A stretch of DNA of 11,694 nucleotides from Candidatus Woesebacteria bacterium. GTDB taxonomy: Bacteria; Patescibacteriota; Microgenomatia; UBA8517. Under the pieces are notes generated by a model. It was given only the letters and a program-made list of their open reading frames with translations, was not told where the DNA came from and searched no databases. Position 1 is the first letter of the stretch, and every line of letters starts with the position of its first letter. The stretch is taken from positions 1 through 11,694 of the forward strand of contig JAPLZT010000044.1 in the NCBI GenBank assembly GCA_026394855.1. The letters are read 5' to 3'. The translations under genes were made by a program, and so were the position numbers. Shown piece after piece: positions 1 through 7,485 of the stretch.

Positions 1-288
1 GAGTGAACTCAAAAAAGCTATCCAATAAGTTGCAACTATCGGGCTTCCGTGACCTAAGAGATACCCGGAAGCCAAAACATAGTAGTACAAAACTCCATGA
101 TAAAGTCCCGGAGTTGAAGCAGGGGGACCCTGAATCTTAATATCTCCTTTTAAAATCTGTTGAGAGACGTATGCATCTCTTGCCTGATCATAGCCAAATG
201 TTAAAGAGTTTTTAGATAAAAACAAAACTCTTAAAAAATAGGCGAAAAGAAAAATAACAAAAACAAGAAATAGAGTAGTTTTTTTCAT
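1..288 (-). CDS. GT-C-type membrane glycosyltransferase, N-terminal 96 aa (partial)
   Basis: The reading frame is open from an ATG at 288 to the window edge, so only the first 96 codons are present. The protein begins with MKK and a hydrophobic membrane segment (about residues 5-24), then a loop with FGYDQARD (residues 31-38). An acidic first outer loop after TM1 is the usual place for catalytic or metal-binding acids in GT-C enzymes of the GT39/ArnT type, which take sugars from polyprenyl-phosphate donors. The sequence is clearly related to the neighbour at 308-1825: both have FGYD, then HGVL-YY, then a G-LL-H segment. It is therefore a tandem paralogue. It lies 19 bp beyond that gene's stop and probably belongs to the same transcription unit. 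The sugar and acceptor cannot be told from the sequence. Confidence 0.8.
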   Translation of the reverse strand, partial: MKKTTLFLVFVIFLFAYFLRVLFLSKNSLTFGYDQARDAYVSQQILKGDIKIQGPPASTPGLYHGVLYYYVLASGYLLGHGSPIVATYWIAFLSSL

Positions 289-301
289 TACCTTAGGCTA
301 A

Positions 302-310
302 AGTATATCA
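302..310 (-). promoter_or_regulatory. Extended -10 promoter-like element before the gene at 288
   Basis: Reading the minus strand, TGATATACT lies at 310-302, an extended -10 (TG, one base, TATACT). Its TGA is also the stop codon of the upstream gene. No convincing -35 hexamer is seen, and a TAAGG lies at 295-291, very close to the ATG. The stretch ATGATATACTTTAGCCT matches the region before the paralogous gene start at 1825 at 16 of 17 positions, which supports shared ancestry of the upstream region or a shared promoter. This is a pattern call only. Confidence 0.35.
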
Positions 311-1825
311 TTTTAAAAACAATTTTCTTTTTTGAACGATAAATCCGCCTAGTTCTTTTTCTTCCAAAAGTCTGCTTTTTAGATTTGATGTTCTTATTGC
401 CTCTGATTTGGCCCATGAAGGTATGTCGGGAGTATTATCAATAATTAAATAAAGAAACTCTTCTTTACCACTTGCCTCCTTTAAGGAGTTATGCGGATAC
501 AGCTGGTTACTTCCAGACCAAGTAGGCAAATAACCGTACTTTTTCAAACCGTACCAAGGATAATGATATGACCAGTAAGTATTTACATATAAAGGATAGG
601 TAACCGCATCTATAGAAAAACTCTTTCCGGAGGATGCGTTATAAGTATAATCTATTACATTCAACTGTGAAGATAAAAAGGAAGACTGAGGCATGGTTGT
701 AAAAAGATTGCTTTTTTTCTCTTTTATAGAAACCGTCTTAATATTTAAAAAAAGAATTAAAGCAACAATTGGAATAATCAACAACTTATATTTAAGTTTA
801 TCTATCGCAAATGCAGTCAACAAGCTTAATGCGGGTAAAATGCCAAGGAAAGTCCATGGTTTGTCATGATAGCCCAAAAAAAGAGTAACTGATGGCGAAA
901 AAAGAAAGAAAAGTAAAAAAAATATTCTTTTTCTGTCATCCTGCTTAGATTTTAGAAAGTAAAACAATAGAACCAAGACAATCGAAATTCCGATAGCTAT
1001 GCCGAAATAATTCTTCTGCGGGATGACATTATACGAAAGTAATTCAAAAATTTTTAGACTAAACATCTTCAATTTTTCATAAAATGGTATTTTTCCTTCA
1101 TCAAAACTACCGGAAAAATTTAGAATTGTTTTTACTCCGGAAAAATTAAATTTTATTTCCGTATAAATGATCGTTGACAAAGAGACAATAAAGACAATTC
1201 CGGAAAAAATTATCGTTTTTAAGTTGGGTAATCCGGGCTTATATATCAATAAGAAAATTAGAAAAACAGGAATTAAGTAAATAAAAAGCAAATTAGACTG
1301 GATGGCAAAACCTAATGACGCAAGGCTCAAAACATAACCCCAACTTTTACCTTCGAATATTTTCCAAAGTCCAAGAAAAAAAAGCGAAACAAAAAAAGGA
1401 GCAAAAGTTGGATGAGACACCCAGGCAGAATACTCGATGACAAGAAAAGAAAAAATATACAACAAAAATACAATTAGCGACAGACGAAAGTTTTTAAAAA
1501 TCGACCGGGATATAAAAAATAAAACTACACCAGTAAATAGGCTGAATAAACCGTTCCAAAGTGCAACTCCCACGGGGTTTTGGTGAGACAACAAAAATCC
1601 AGGCACCATCAGATAGTAAGATAAAACACCATGCCGGATATCAGGATTGCCGTAAATGGCTTTGCCGATAACCACAAGGTCATTATTTTGCGCTATTCGC
1701 CTGACATGAATAAGATCCTCTACCTCGTCATATCCAAAAACAAGGCCATGGTTATTAATATTAATAACTCTAACCACAAACCCAAAAACCAAAATTAGAA
1801 AAAATATATAGAATATCTTTTTCAC
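308..1825 (-). CDS. GT-C/GT39-like polytopic membrane glycosyltransferase
   Basis: This 505-aa protein is strongly hydrophobic, with one N-terminal membrane segment (residues 4-22), many further segments to about residue 365, and a soluble C-terminal portion of about 130 residues. The first outer loop holds FGYDEVED (residues 30-37); its paired acids D33/E34 and E36/D37 match the catalytic or metal-binding position of GT-C enzymes that use polyprenyl-phosphate sugars. These enzymes act on the outer face of the cytoplasmic membrane. The start is GTG at 1825, overlapping the TGA of the upstream YfhO gene by 4 bp (GTGA), which suggests translational coupling. The MKK-plus-hydrophobic start matches the paralogue at 288. 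The length is normal for GT39-like proteins. Donor and acceptor are unknown. A weak promoter-like element at 1845-1871 may add expression within the operon. Confidence 0.82.
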   Translation of the reverse strand: MKKIFYIFFLILVFGFVVRVININNHGLVFGYDEVEDLIHVRRIAQNNDLVVIGKAIYGNPDIRHGVLSYYLMVPGFLLSHQNPVGVALWNGLFSLFTGVVLFFISRSIFKNFRLSLIVFLLYIFSFLVIEYSAWVSHPTFAPFFVSLFFLGLWKIFEGKSWGYVLSLASLGFAIQSNLLFIYLIPVFLIFLLIYKPGLPNLKTIIFSGIVFIVSLSTIIYTEIKFNFSGVKTILNFSGSFDEGKIPFYEKLKMFSLKIFELLSYNVIPQKNYFGIAIGISIVLVLLFYFLKSKQDDRKRIFFLLFFLFSPSVTLFLGYHDKPWTFLGILPALSLLTAFAIDKLKYKLLIIPIVALILFLNIKTVSIKEKKSNLFTTMPQSSFLSSQLNVIDYTYNASSGKSFSIDAVTYPLYVNTYWSYHYPWYGLKKYGYLPTWSGSNQLYPHNSLKEASGKEEFLYLIIDNTPDIPSWAKSEAIRTSNLKSRLLEEKELGGFIVQKRKLFLK

Positions 1826-3177
1826 TTTCGTATCTTCAGGCTAAAGTATAGCATTCCCAAAATCGTGACAATGGATAAAACAGCACTAATTTTTAACCCG
1901 TTAAAGAAAGATTTTGACTCGTATTTAAAGATAACTTCAGTATCAGAGGAGGGAACCGAAACTGCCCGAAAAGCGTAATTAGCCCGATATATTTTAACTT
2001 CCTTTCCGTCAGCATACGCCTTCCAGCCGGGATAATATGCATCGGAGATAAAATACATCTTTTCAACATCTCCCGGATCTTCTTCCAAAATTATTTTCTC
2101 ACTAAATGGAAATTTCGGATCAAGTAATTTTTCTAAAATCTTTTTATTATCTTTTTCAATCTCCCACTTATTCACTACAAAATTTCTGGGCAAAGCCGTC
2201 AAATTTTCAAGGACAACTACAGATTTATCTTCAAAAGCAATCTTAAAACGCTTTGAATCATATTTTTCTAAATCCTTTTTAAGAGAAAGGTAGTATTTTG
2301 TGTTGACTAAATCCAAAAGAGGCGAGGTTACATTATCAATGATGCCATATCTTCCCGCGGGGGTGGCAGAACCGCTTCCGCTATTTATTGAAGCAATTAA
2401 CTGAGATATTAAGGCTGGTCTCATAGTTTCGTAGCCTTCGAGGGATTCAAATCCGTATGGCATAGTCAAATTAACGGGAATGACGCTACTTCCGATTATT
2501 CTAAAAGGCTTTGGCTGACCGGCAAGAAATTCCAGAACCGGAGTCTTAGGAAAAACCAGATCCCGTGAAGAGAAGGGTATAAATTTCCAACCGAAATAAA
2601 ATAGCTCAATAATGGATAGTAAGATAAACACCAATCTAAATTTCGGTTTTAGTAAAAGAATAAAAGATGAGAATATTAAAACCGCTGCCGGTAAAACTAA
2701 ATTGCGAAGTCCAACAATTGAATGAATTTTATAAGCATATAGGAAAAATCCCAAGAGAATTAAAAACGGTATAAATATACAAATTAATTTTGACCCTAGT
2801 TTTATTTTCAATTTTATCAGGTCGTATCCGAATCCGGCTAAAAGAGCGGCAGCTAGATTAAAAAGAACTAATGCCCGATGGGATGATGATGATCCCATTC
2901 CCAAAAGATTATGTTTCCAAAGAAAAACAGAAACCGGCGTTGGATAGGAAATTATCAAACTCAAAACCAAAAGTAAAACCAAAAACAATACCTCTTTCCT
3001 TTTTCTACTTAGTAATCTAAGCGAAATTAACGAAAGTGTTAAGGCAACCACACCAACAAAACCGGTATTAGATGTATAATCCTGTGGTCCCCAATAGTTA
3101 TAAGTAGCGTGATTGCCAAAAAAAAAAAATCCGGTGCAATAAACGTAATAGTTTTTTTCCATGGTAAGAAGGCCCAC
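1822..3177 (-). CDS. YfhO-family membrane protein, C-terminal part (downstream of a frame break)
   Basis: The authentic YfhO sequence in this frame starts just after the homopolymer at 3118-3129, with GNHATYNYWGPQDY; the 20 residues before it (MGLLTMEK...) are out-of-frame translation and not a real start. About 431 residues follow: several membrane segments, then a soluble beta-rich C-terminal domain carrying YYPGWKAYADGKEVKIYRAN (about residues 379-398), the usual end of YfhO proteins (PF09586), then a last membrane segment. YfhO proteins are GT-C-like; the Bacillus member is linked to sugar decoration of lipoteichoic acid together with a GT2 enzyme and a flippase. Joined to the upstream fragment (3039-4055) it gives about 743 residues, normal for the family. 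It overlaps the next gene start (1825) by 4 bp. If the frame break is real, this fragment has no convincing start of its own. Confidence 0.75.
   Translation of the reverse strand: MGLLTMEKNYYVYCTGFFFFGNHATYNYWGPQDYTSNTGFVGVVALTLSLISLRLLSRKRKEVLFLVLLLVLSLIISYPTPVSVFLWKHNLLGMGSSSSHRALVLFNLAAALLAGFGYDLIKLKIKLGSKLICIFIPFLILLGFFLYAYKIHSIVGLRNLVLPAAVLIFSSFILLLKPKFRLVFILLSIIELFYFGWKFIPFSSRDLVFPKTPVLEFLAGQPKPFRIIGSSVIPVNLTMPYGFESLEGYETMRPALISQLIASINSGSGSATPAGRYGIIDNVTSPLLDLVNTKYYLSLKKDLEKYDSKRFKIAFEDKSVVVLENLTALPRNFVVNKWEIEKDNKKILEKLLDPKFPFSEKIILEEDPGDVEKMYFISDAYYPGWKAYADGKEVKIYRANYAFRAVSVPSSDTEVIFKYESKSFFNGLKISAVLSIVTILGMLYFSLKIRK
1845..1871 (-). promoter_or_regulatory. Possible internal promoter before the gene at 1825
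   Basis: On the minus strand TTGTCA (1871-1866) is followed after 15 bases by TATACT (1850-1845), which is preceded by TGC and so forms an extended -10. The 15-base spacing is short, but an extended -10 can tolerate that. The element lies inside the last codons of the YfhO gene. Its -10 part is almost the same as the element before the paralogue at 288. Because the same bases encode YfhO C-terminal residues, coding constraint may explain part of the match. Confidence 0.3.
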
Positions 3178-4055
3178 TCATACGGGTAAGGTTCCAGCTG
3201 CCACTGAGAAAGAGAAAAAAGTTCTTTTCCGGGCAAAAGTTGAGGAGCCGCTAGTCCTAAACCTAAAACAAAAAAAATAATTAAGAAAATTGTTTTACGC
3301 ATAAAGTCTTTTTCTCCCCAAATTCTTACCAAGAAGTAAAGGCCAACTGCTATACCTGTATAAATAATTGTTTGCGGATAACCGGAAAATATTTGAAAAC
3401 AAAAGATAATAGCGATACCAATTCCGGATATATAACTTTTTTCCCTTAACCACTTATCTTCAAGTAAAAGAATTAACGGGATAAAAGCTGCAGTTAATAC
3501 GTGTCCGTTCCATTGAGACCAGATTAGGTTATATCCGGAAAAAGCAAAGATGGCCCCTCCTAAAATACTTCCCCATTTTGAGACTCTCCAGTGTCGTAAA
3601 AGAAGGTAGGTAAAAAATGCGGCCAGAAGATGAGCTAAAATAATTTGAAAACTCCAGGCAGTAGACTTATCAAAAAGAAAATAAAGAAAAAAGGTGGGAG
3701 ATAATGGCGCGGATTGAAAGTTTGCCAGAAGCGGAATTCCGGCCAAAATTCTCGGATTCCATAAAGGCCAATTTCCCTCTTTGACAAGATCAAAAGCAAA
3801 AGTCTGCATCGGATAGATAAAAGAAGGAACGTCAGCAGTAATTGGATTTTTAACAGGCACTCCGGTCGCATATCCCCATTTATAATCAAGCCAGGGATAA
3901 TATATTCCAACTACAAAATCTCCGGGAAATGGGATTAAGCCTTTAAGAAAAAATTTCCAAAAGAAAAAACTTACTATAACAACAAGACTAAAGAAGGGCC
4001 AATATTTCCTGATTAAATTTTTCATTGCCGAATAATTTTGATTTTTCAACTGCAT
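3039..4055 (-). CDS. YfhO-family membrane protein, N-terminal part (upstream of a frame break)
   Basis: The authentic sequence covers about 312 residues, from the ATG at 4055 or 4025 to the homopolymer at 3118-3129; the last 26 residues of this open frame (LAITLLITIG onward) are out of frame. The first outer loop carries LIPFPGDFVVGIYYPW, with acidic D46, and later NWPLWNPRILAGIPLLANFQ, both hallmarks of YfhO (PF09586) and related GT-C-like proteins. At least six further membrane segments follow. The ATG at 4055 has GGGAGG 9 bases upstream; the ATG at 4025 (MKNLIRKYWPFF) gives the more usual YfhO N-terminus but lacks such a site. Either start lies inside the 3' end of the GT4 gene (68 or 38 bp overlap). 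Its role would be sugar transfer on the outer membrane face, working with the GT2 and flippase genes upstream. Confidence 0.75.
   Translation of the reverse strand: MQLKNQNYSAMKNLIRKYWPFFSLVVIVSFFFWKFFLKGLIPFPGDFVVGIYYPWLDYKWGYATGVPVKNPITADVPSFIYPMQTFAFDLVKEGNWPLWNPRILAGIPLLANFQSAPLSPTFFLYFLFDKSTAWSFQIILAHLLAAFFTYLLLRHWRVSKWGSILGGAIFAFSGYNLIWSQWNGHVLTAAFIPLILLLEDKWLREKSYISGIGIAIIFCFQIFSGYPQTIIYTGIAVGLYFLVRIWGEKDFMRKTIFLIIFFVLGLGLAAPQLLPGKELFSLSQWQLEPYPYEWAFLPWKKTITFIAPDFFFLAITLLITIGDHRIIHLIPVLLVWLP
3118..3129 (-). repeat. 12-base homopolymer (T12 in coding sense) at the YfhO frame break
   Basis: There are twelve consecutive A on the plus strand, read as T12 in the coding direction. Upstream coding runs GCA CCG GA followed by the run; downstream coding runs GGC AAT CAC. 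The two halves are in one frame only if the run has 10 or 13 T (PD, then F3 or F4, then GNHATYN). The 12 seen here puts them out of frame. Confidence 0.9.
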
Positions 4056-5013
4056 TCCTGGAAACCTCCCTGCAAAAGCCGCCGTCTTTAACCAGTTCCT
4101 CTGTCTTTTTAATTAGTTCGCTAACTTTGTCCCACAAAAACCCGTCTTTCTCATTTTTAATAATCTCTTTTGCCCCTCCGGCATTAAATACTAAGGCAAC
4201 TACCCCTGCCGCCATTCCCTCAACTATCGTTATTCCAAAATGTTCAACTTGTTCCGGATGATTTTTTTCATTTACTTCAAAGCCGGCTGCAGACCAGAAA
4301 AACTTTGCTTTACCATAGAGATCAACTAGGATTTTGAAATCTACCCCTTCCAGTATTTCTATGTTATATCCTTGAGCTTTCCTTCTTAACTGCCCTACAA
4401 ACTCCCTTCCTCCAACATCACTTCCCCCAACTAAAATTAATTTCCAATCGGTAACTTTTTTAGAAAACTTTTTAAATGCCTCGATTAAAATATCCTGCCT
4501 TTTTGATTGAACAAGTTTAGAAAATCTCCCAACATATAAAATATAATTTTCTTTTCTTTTTGGTTTTATTTTTGATATATCAATAGGAGGATAAACTACA
4601 ATGCTATCAACTCCATACTCATTATCAATAACATTCTTTGTAAATTTGGAATTACATATAACTTTATTTACCCTAATAAGCTTCATTCTATTAAATAAAG
4701 ATCTTCCATCAACATTGTGGAAAGGGACTTGGAAATGAAGAAAATTTTTTCTGGAATGAAGAAGGGGAATACTTCCGTCAGACACCCAAAAACAAAGATC
4801 ATACCCGGAACCTTTTTTAATATCGGGAACGAAATTAACACTAGTTAAATCCAATCCCAACCTTTCTTCCAGTTTTTCTTTTATTCCAACCTCTTTCCAT
4901 TCCACATCAACTACCCAACCGTTATTCGCTAATGCCTTAGCGAACGAAAGAGAATACCTTTCTCCTCCCCCTAAAGTATCTAAGTATGGATTGTAGATTG
5001 CTGCTTTTCCCAT
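3988..5013 (-). CDS. GT4-family (GT-B fold) glycosyltransferase
   Basis: This is a 341-aa soluble protein with the order expected of a GT-B enzyme. The N-terminal acceptor half has a glycine-rich loop (LGGGERYSLSFAKAL, residues 14-28); a middle linker has VVYPPIDI (139-146); the C-terminal donor-binding half has ILYVGRFS (158-165) and KRQD (171-174). The segment EHFGITIVEGMAAG (257-270) supplies the E-x7-E motif (E257, E265) typical of retaining GT4 enzymes. It would transfer a sugar from a nucleotide donor to a lipid-linked glycan at the inner membrane face. The N-terminal GGGER pattern and HFG motif recall ALG11-type mannosyltransferases, but the sugar cannot be assigned. The ATG at 5013 overlaps the upstream GT2 gene by 34 bp, and no clear ribosome site is seen. 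The 3' end overlaps the YfhO start. Confidence 0.9.
   Translation of the reverse strand: MGKAAIYNPYLDTLGGGERYSLSFAKALANNGWVVDVEWKEVGIKEKLEERLGLDLTSVNFVPDIKKGSGYDLCFWVSDGSIPLLHSRKNFLHFQVPFHNVDGRSLFNRMKLIRVNKVICNSKFTKNVIDNEYGVDSIVVYPPIDISKIKPKRKENYILYVGRFSKLVQSKRQDILIEAFKKFSKKVTDWKLILVGGSDVGGREFVGQLRRKAQGYNIEILEGVDFKILVDLYGKAKFFWSAAGFEVNEKNHPEQVEHFGITIVEGMAAGVVALVFNAGGAKEIIKNEKDGFLWDKVSELIKKTEELVKDGGFCREVSRNAVEKSKLFGNEKFNQEILALL
4065..4070 (-). promoter_or_regulatory. Shine-Dalgarno site for the YfhO gene (ATG 4055)
   Basis: GGGAGG on the minus strand at 4070-4065 lies 9 bases before the ATG at 4055, with a further AGGA directly against the start codon. It sits inside the coding region of the upstream GT4 gene. 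It favours 4055 over 4025 as the start, though the match may be chance within coding sequence. Confidence 0.45.
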
Positions 5014-5696
5014 AATTTTGCGTAGGTTATTAATCTACTATATGTTTGATAGAATACCTCAATTACTCCGATAGTTCCATCCAAAAATCCAAGCTTTATA
5101 ACTGCCCTATACCAAAATTCTCTAAAACCGGCTGAGAAAAATCTTGCAATGTTCATTTTGGGATGACCCGACTTAAAAAGAAGCTCTGCTTCAATTTCAG
5201 ACCACTTATTAGTTTTTTCTACCATTTCGGTTAGACTGCGATGGCTAATATGGTTTAATGGTTCTTTTAAATGCCCGATTTCACCTTTTACCTTCGGTTG
5301 TTCATGGAGCTGCCCTTGCCACTTAATAAGCGCATCTTTTTTAATTAGTCTTACGACAAAGTCGGGCCACCAACCACCGTGTCGCATTCGCTTACCAAGT
5401 AAAGTATTACTTCTGGGAATTGCATAAGCCAAAAATTTCCCTTCGAAAATTTCCCTTCGGATTTCTTCTCTTAGTTCGGGGGTTACTTCCTCGTCTGAAT
5501 CAACGTAAAAAAGCCAATTTCCTGTGGCTTTTTGGGCACCGTAATTTCTCCACTCGGAAAAACTTCCCGGAACACTATCTGTCTCAACCCTAACTATTTC
5601 ATCCGTCCAAGACAAAGAATCCAAACACTTTTCCAATAGTGTTTTATCATAATTCCCTCCCACTAAAACAATTGCCGATATTACTTTTTCCCCCAT
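4980..5696 (-). CDS. GT2-family glycosyltransferase (WaaE/KdtX-like), shortened N-terminal domain
   Basis: This 238-aa protein has a GT-A fold pattern: an N-terminal strand (ISAIVLVGG), DEIVRVETD (32-40), RNYGAQKATGNWLFYVDSDE (50-69) giving the metal-binding D-x-D (D66, D68), and GKRMRHGGWWPD (101-112). The last motif also occurs in the GT2 at 6583-7449 (GKWMKHSRWWPD), so the two are paralogues of the subfamily that includes LPS-core beta-1,4-glucosyltransferases. Compared with that paralogue, about 18 residues are missing between DEIV and the RN motif, exactly where D-x-S-S/T-D-x-T normally binds the nucleotide sugar; only VETDSVPGSFSEW remains. Activity may therefore be altered. The ATG at 5696 overlaps the upstream gene by 16 bp, with AAGGA close before it. 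Confidence 0.86.
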   Translation of the reverse strand: MGEKVISAIVLVGGNYDKTLLEKCLDSLSWTDEIVRVETDSVPGSFSEWRNYGAQKATGNWLFYVDSDEEVTPELREEIRREIFEGKFLAYAIPRSNTLLGKRMRHGGWWPDFVVRLIKKDALIKWQGQLHEQPKVKGEIGHLKEPLNHISHRSLTEMVEKTNKWSEIEAELLFKSGHPKMNIARFFSAGFREFWYRAVIKLGFLDGTIGVIEVFYQTYSRLITYAKLWEKQQSTIHT

Positions 5697-6604
5697 GATC
5701 CTTTACCCCACCTTCCTAAATAATAATCTCTGACTCCGATTTTCTGCCAAGTCCTTCCTGCGATTAAAAATCGTAAACTTTCTTTAATTAAAAACATTTT
5801 TATTTTTAGAGAAGCATATTTTAAACCAAAATCCAGTCTGTTTCTGGTTAAAAAATAGTCATTTAAATTACTACCAATTCCTGAAGATGCCGAGACCTTA
5901 TGCCAAAGGCAAGTTTTTGGAGTATAAACAACCTTCCACCCGGCTATTTTTGCCCTTAGGGAGTAGTCCGCATCTTCCCAATACATAAAGTATTTATCTC
6001 TCAAAAATCCAATATTTCTAATTACCTTGTTTTTAATAAGAAGGCAGGCGCCGTTGGCGGCATCAACAACTTCTTTTTTATCATATTGCCCCCTATCTAC
6101 TTCATCTACTCCCCTATGGTTCAAATAAACATTATCCCAATCAATAAACCCCCCTGCATACCAGATCACCTTTCCCAAATCTTCCTTCTTATACCTGTCT
6201 TTATGAAACTCATACCCTTCAGCAAAATACATTTTTGGAGCAAGAAGGCCGATTCTTTGATCTTTTTCGGCAATACCTACCAGTTTAGTTAAGATATCTT
6301 TAGGGAGAATAACATCATTATTAAGAAGAATTGCGTAATCAGAACCTCCGTTAAACGCATATTTAAGTCCAACATTGTTTCCTCCCGCATAACCTAAATT
6401 TAAGTTAGTTTCGATAAATTTATAACCCATATTAGGAAGCTTGTAGTTTGAAAGCATATCCTGCGTATCGTCGGTTGAACCGTTATCCACAACAACACAT
6501 TCCGCATCTAATCCGTTTGTATCCAGCAAAGCTACGTTTTGAAGCTCTTCCTGAGTCATTTTTCCGGCGTTCCAAGAAAGAATTATGAGAGAAACTTTAA
6601 CCAT
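5681..6604 (-). CDS. GT2-family glycosyltransferase (rhamnosyltransferase-like)
   Basis: This is a 307-aa GT-A enzyme with all expected motifs: SLIILSWN at the N-terminus, VVVDNGSTDD (37-46) for nucleotide binding, LGYAGGNNVGL (70-80), LLNND (93-97) as the metal-binding D-x-D equivalent, and YFMYWEDADYSLRAKIAGWK (205-224) with the catalytic-base region E210/D211, followed by H235. This is the pattern of the WbbL-type rhamnosyltransferase branch of GT2, which adds a sugar to lipid-linked or polysaccharide acceptors. The sugar itself is not proven by sequence. The C-terminus (about residues 255-307) is basic and may lie against the membrane. The ATG at 6604 overlaps the upstream GT2 by 22 bp, and the 3' end overlaps the next GT2 by 16 bp, a tightly coupled row of three. 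Confidence 0.92.
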   Translation of the reverse strand: MVKVSLIILSWNAGKMTQEELQNVALLDTNGLDAECVVVDNGSTDDTQDMLSNYKLPNMGYKFIETNLNLGYAGGNNVGLKYAFNGGSDYAILLNNDVILPKDILTKLVGIAEKDQRIGLLAPKMYFAEGYEFHKDRYKKEDLGKVIWYAGGFIDWDNVYLNHRGVDEVDRGQYDKKEVVDAANGACLLIKNKVIRNIGFLRDKYFMYWEDADYSLRAKIAGWKVVYTPKTCLWHKVSASSGIGSNLNDYFLTRNRLDFGLKYASLKIKMFLIKESLRFLIAGRTWQKIGVRDYYLGRWGKGSWGKK

Positions 6605-7449
6605 GAAAGCTTTTTTCTAAGCCACCACTTTAAATCTGAAACCACCTTATTTATCTCTGTTTTTATTTCAGACTTTTCTAAGTTTTTTTCATCAAACCCC
6701 TGCTTTTCCCAAACTTTAAGATATAAAGTAAGTTCCGAAAAAGCCTGGAGTAGAGAAAGAGCAAGTCCATGAATACCATCTTTATATCCTTCTCCATCAA
6801 AATACCTGCTTAAAAATTCATTAGTGGGCTTTTTAATTAAATCTTTCCAGGAAAAAACGTAGCCTGCTTTAAGAAGGCCGTCTCTTTGGGCATCGGTATA
6901 CCTTAGCATCTTCTCAAGATAGCCGCTTACTGAATCGTAATGATGATGGATCAAAGCAATTTCCTCTTTATCGGGGAGGTCAATTCCTTTTCCTTGAGTC
7001 ATAGGTACTGAGTGAATGATCTCGTTCCATGAGACAAATCCTTTCTTAAAGAATCTAATATTATAATCGGGCCACCAACGGGAGTGTTTCATCCATTTTC
7101 CAAAGATAATATTTTTCCTGGGAATCCTAAAATAATCAGCTTGGGAGTTTTTAATAATTTCTTTTAGTTTGAAAGAAAGTTTGGAAGGGATTTCTTCATC
7201 AGGATCCAGTATTAAAATCCAATCGCAAGTTGCCTTAGAGACCATAAAATTCCTGACAAGTTCAACGTACTTTTCTTTTTTGTGAGAATATACTTTAGCC
7301 CCTAATTTCTTTGCAATATCAGAGGTGTTATCCGAAGACTCCATATCGCAAACAACTATTTCATCAGCCAAATTCTTAACGGATAAAATAGCCATGGAGA
7401 CATTATCTTCGTTATTGAAAGTATTTATTACAACCGATATCTTTCCCAC
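6583..7449 (-). CDS. GT2-family glycosyltransferase (WaaE/KdtX-like)
   Basis: This 288-aa protein has a full GT-A domain: ISVVINTFNNE (4-14), DEIVVCDMESSDNTSDIA (29-46) for nucleotide binding, then a D-x-D of the form LDPDEE (81-86), and the subfamily signature GKWMKHSRWWPD (117-128). It is a complete version of the shorter paralogue at 4980-5696. The C-terminal part has an ALSLLQAFSEL segment near residue 238 that may touch the membrane, then a basic WLRKKLSWLK tail. The start is GTG at 7449; a later start would remove the first beta strand. A strong promoter-like element at 7457-7485 sits directly before it, so the mRNA should begin at or one base before the GTG (leaderless). It lies 17 bp after the stop of the membrane protein at 7467-9167. 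Confidence 0.9.
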   Translation of the reverse strand: MGKISVVINTFNNEDNVSMAILSVKNLADEIVVCDMESSDNTSDIAKKLGAKVYSHKKEKYVELVRNFMVSKATCDWILILDPDEEIPSKLSFKLKEIIKNSQADYFRIPRKNIIFGKWMKHSRWWPDYNIRFFKKGFVSWNEIIHSVPMTQGKGIDLPDKEEIALIHHHYDSVSGYLEKMLRYTDAQRDGLLKAGYVFSWKDLIKKPTNEFLSRYFDGEGYKDGIHGLALSLLQAFSELTLYLKVWEKQGFDEKNLEKSEIKTEINKVVSDLKWWLRKKLSWLKFLS

Positions 7450-7456
7450 GCCTTAA

Positions 7457-7485
7457 ATTGTAGCAGTTAGTCTCCAACCATCCAA
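7457..7485 (-). promoter_or_regulatory. Sigma-70-type promoter for the GT2 cluster, predicted leaderless
   Basis: On the minus strand TTGGAT (7485-7480) is followed by a 17-base spacer and TACAAT (7462-7457), with TGC directly before the -10 to give an extended -10. The predicted start point is about 7450, next to the GTG at 7449. The -35 lies in the last codons of the upstream gene. The core TGCTACAATTTAAG is also present at 11127-11114, and a near copy (TGGTACAATTTAAG) at 10629-10616. Confidence 0.6.

Noticed and set aside
3635..3910. 91-codon minus-strand open frame inside the YfhO N-terminal part
   Set aside because: It overlaps, in another frame, the conserved YfhO motifs that are clearly read in the main frame.
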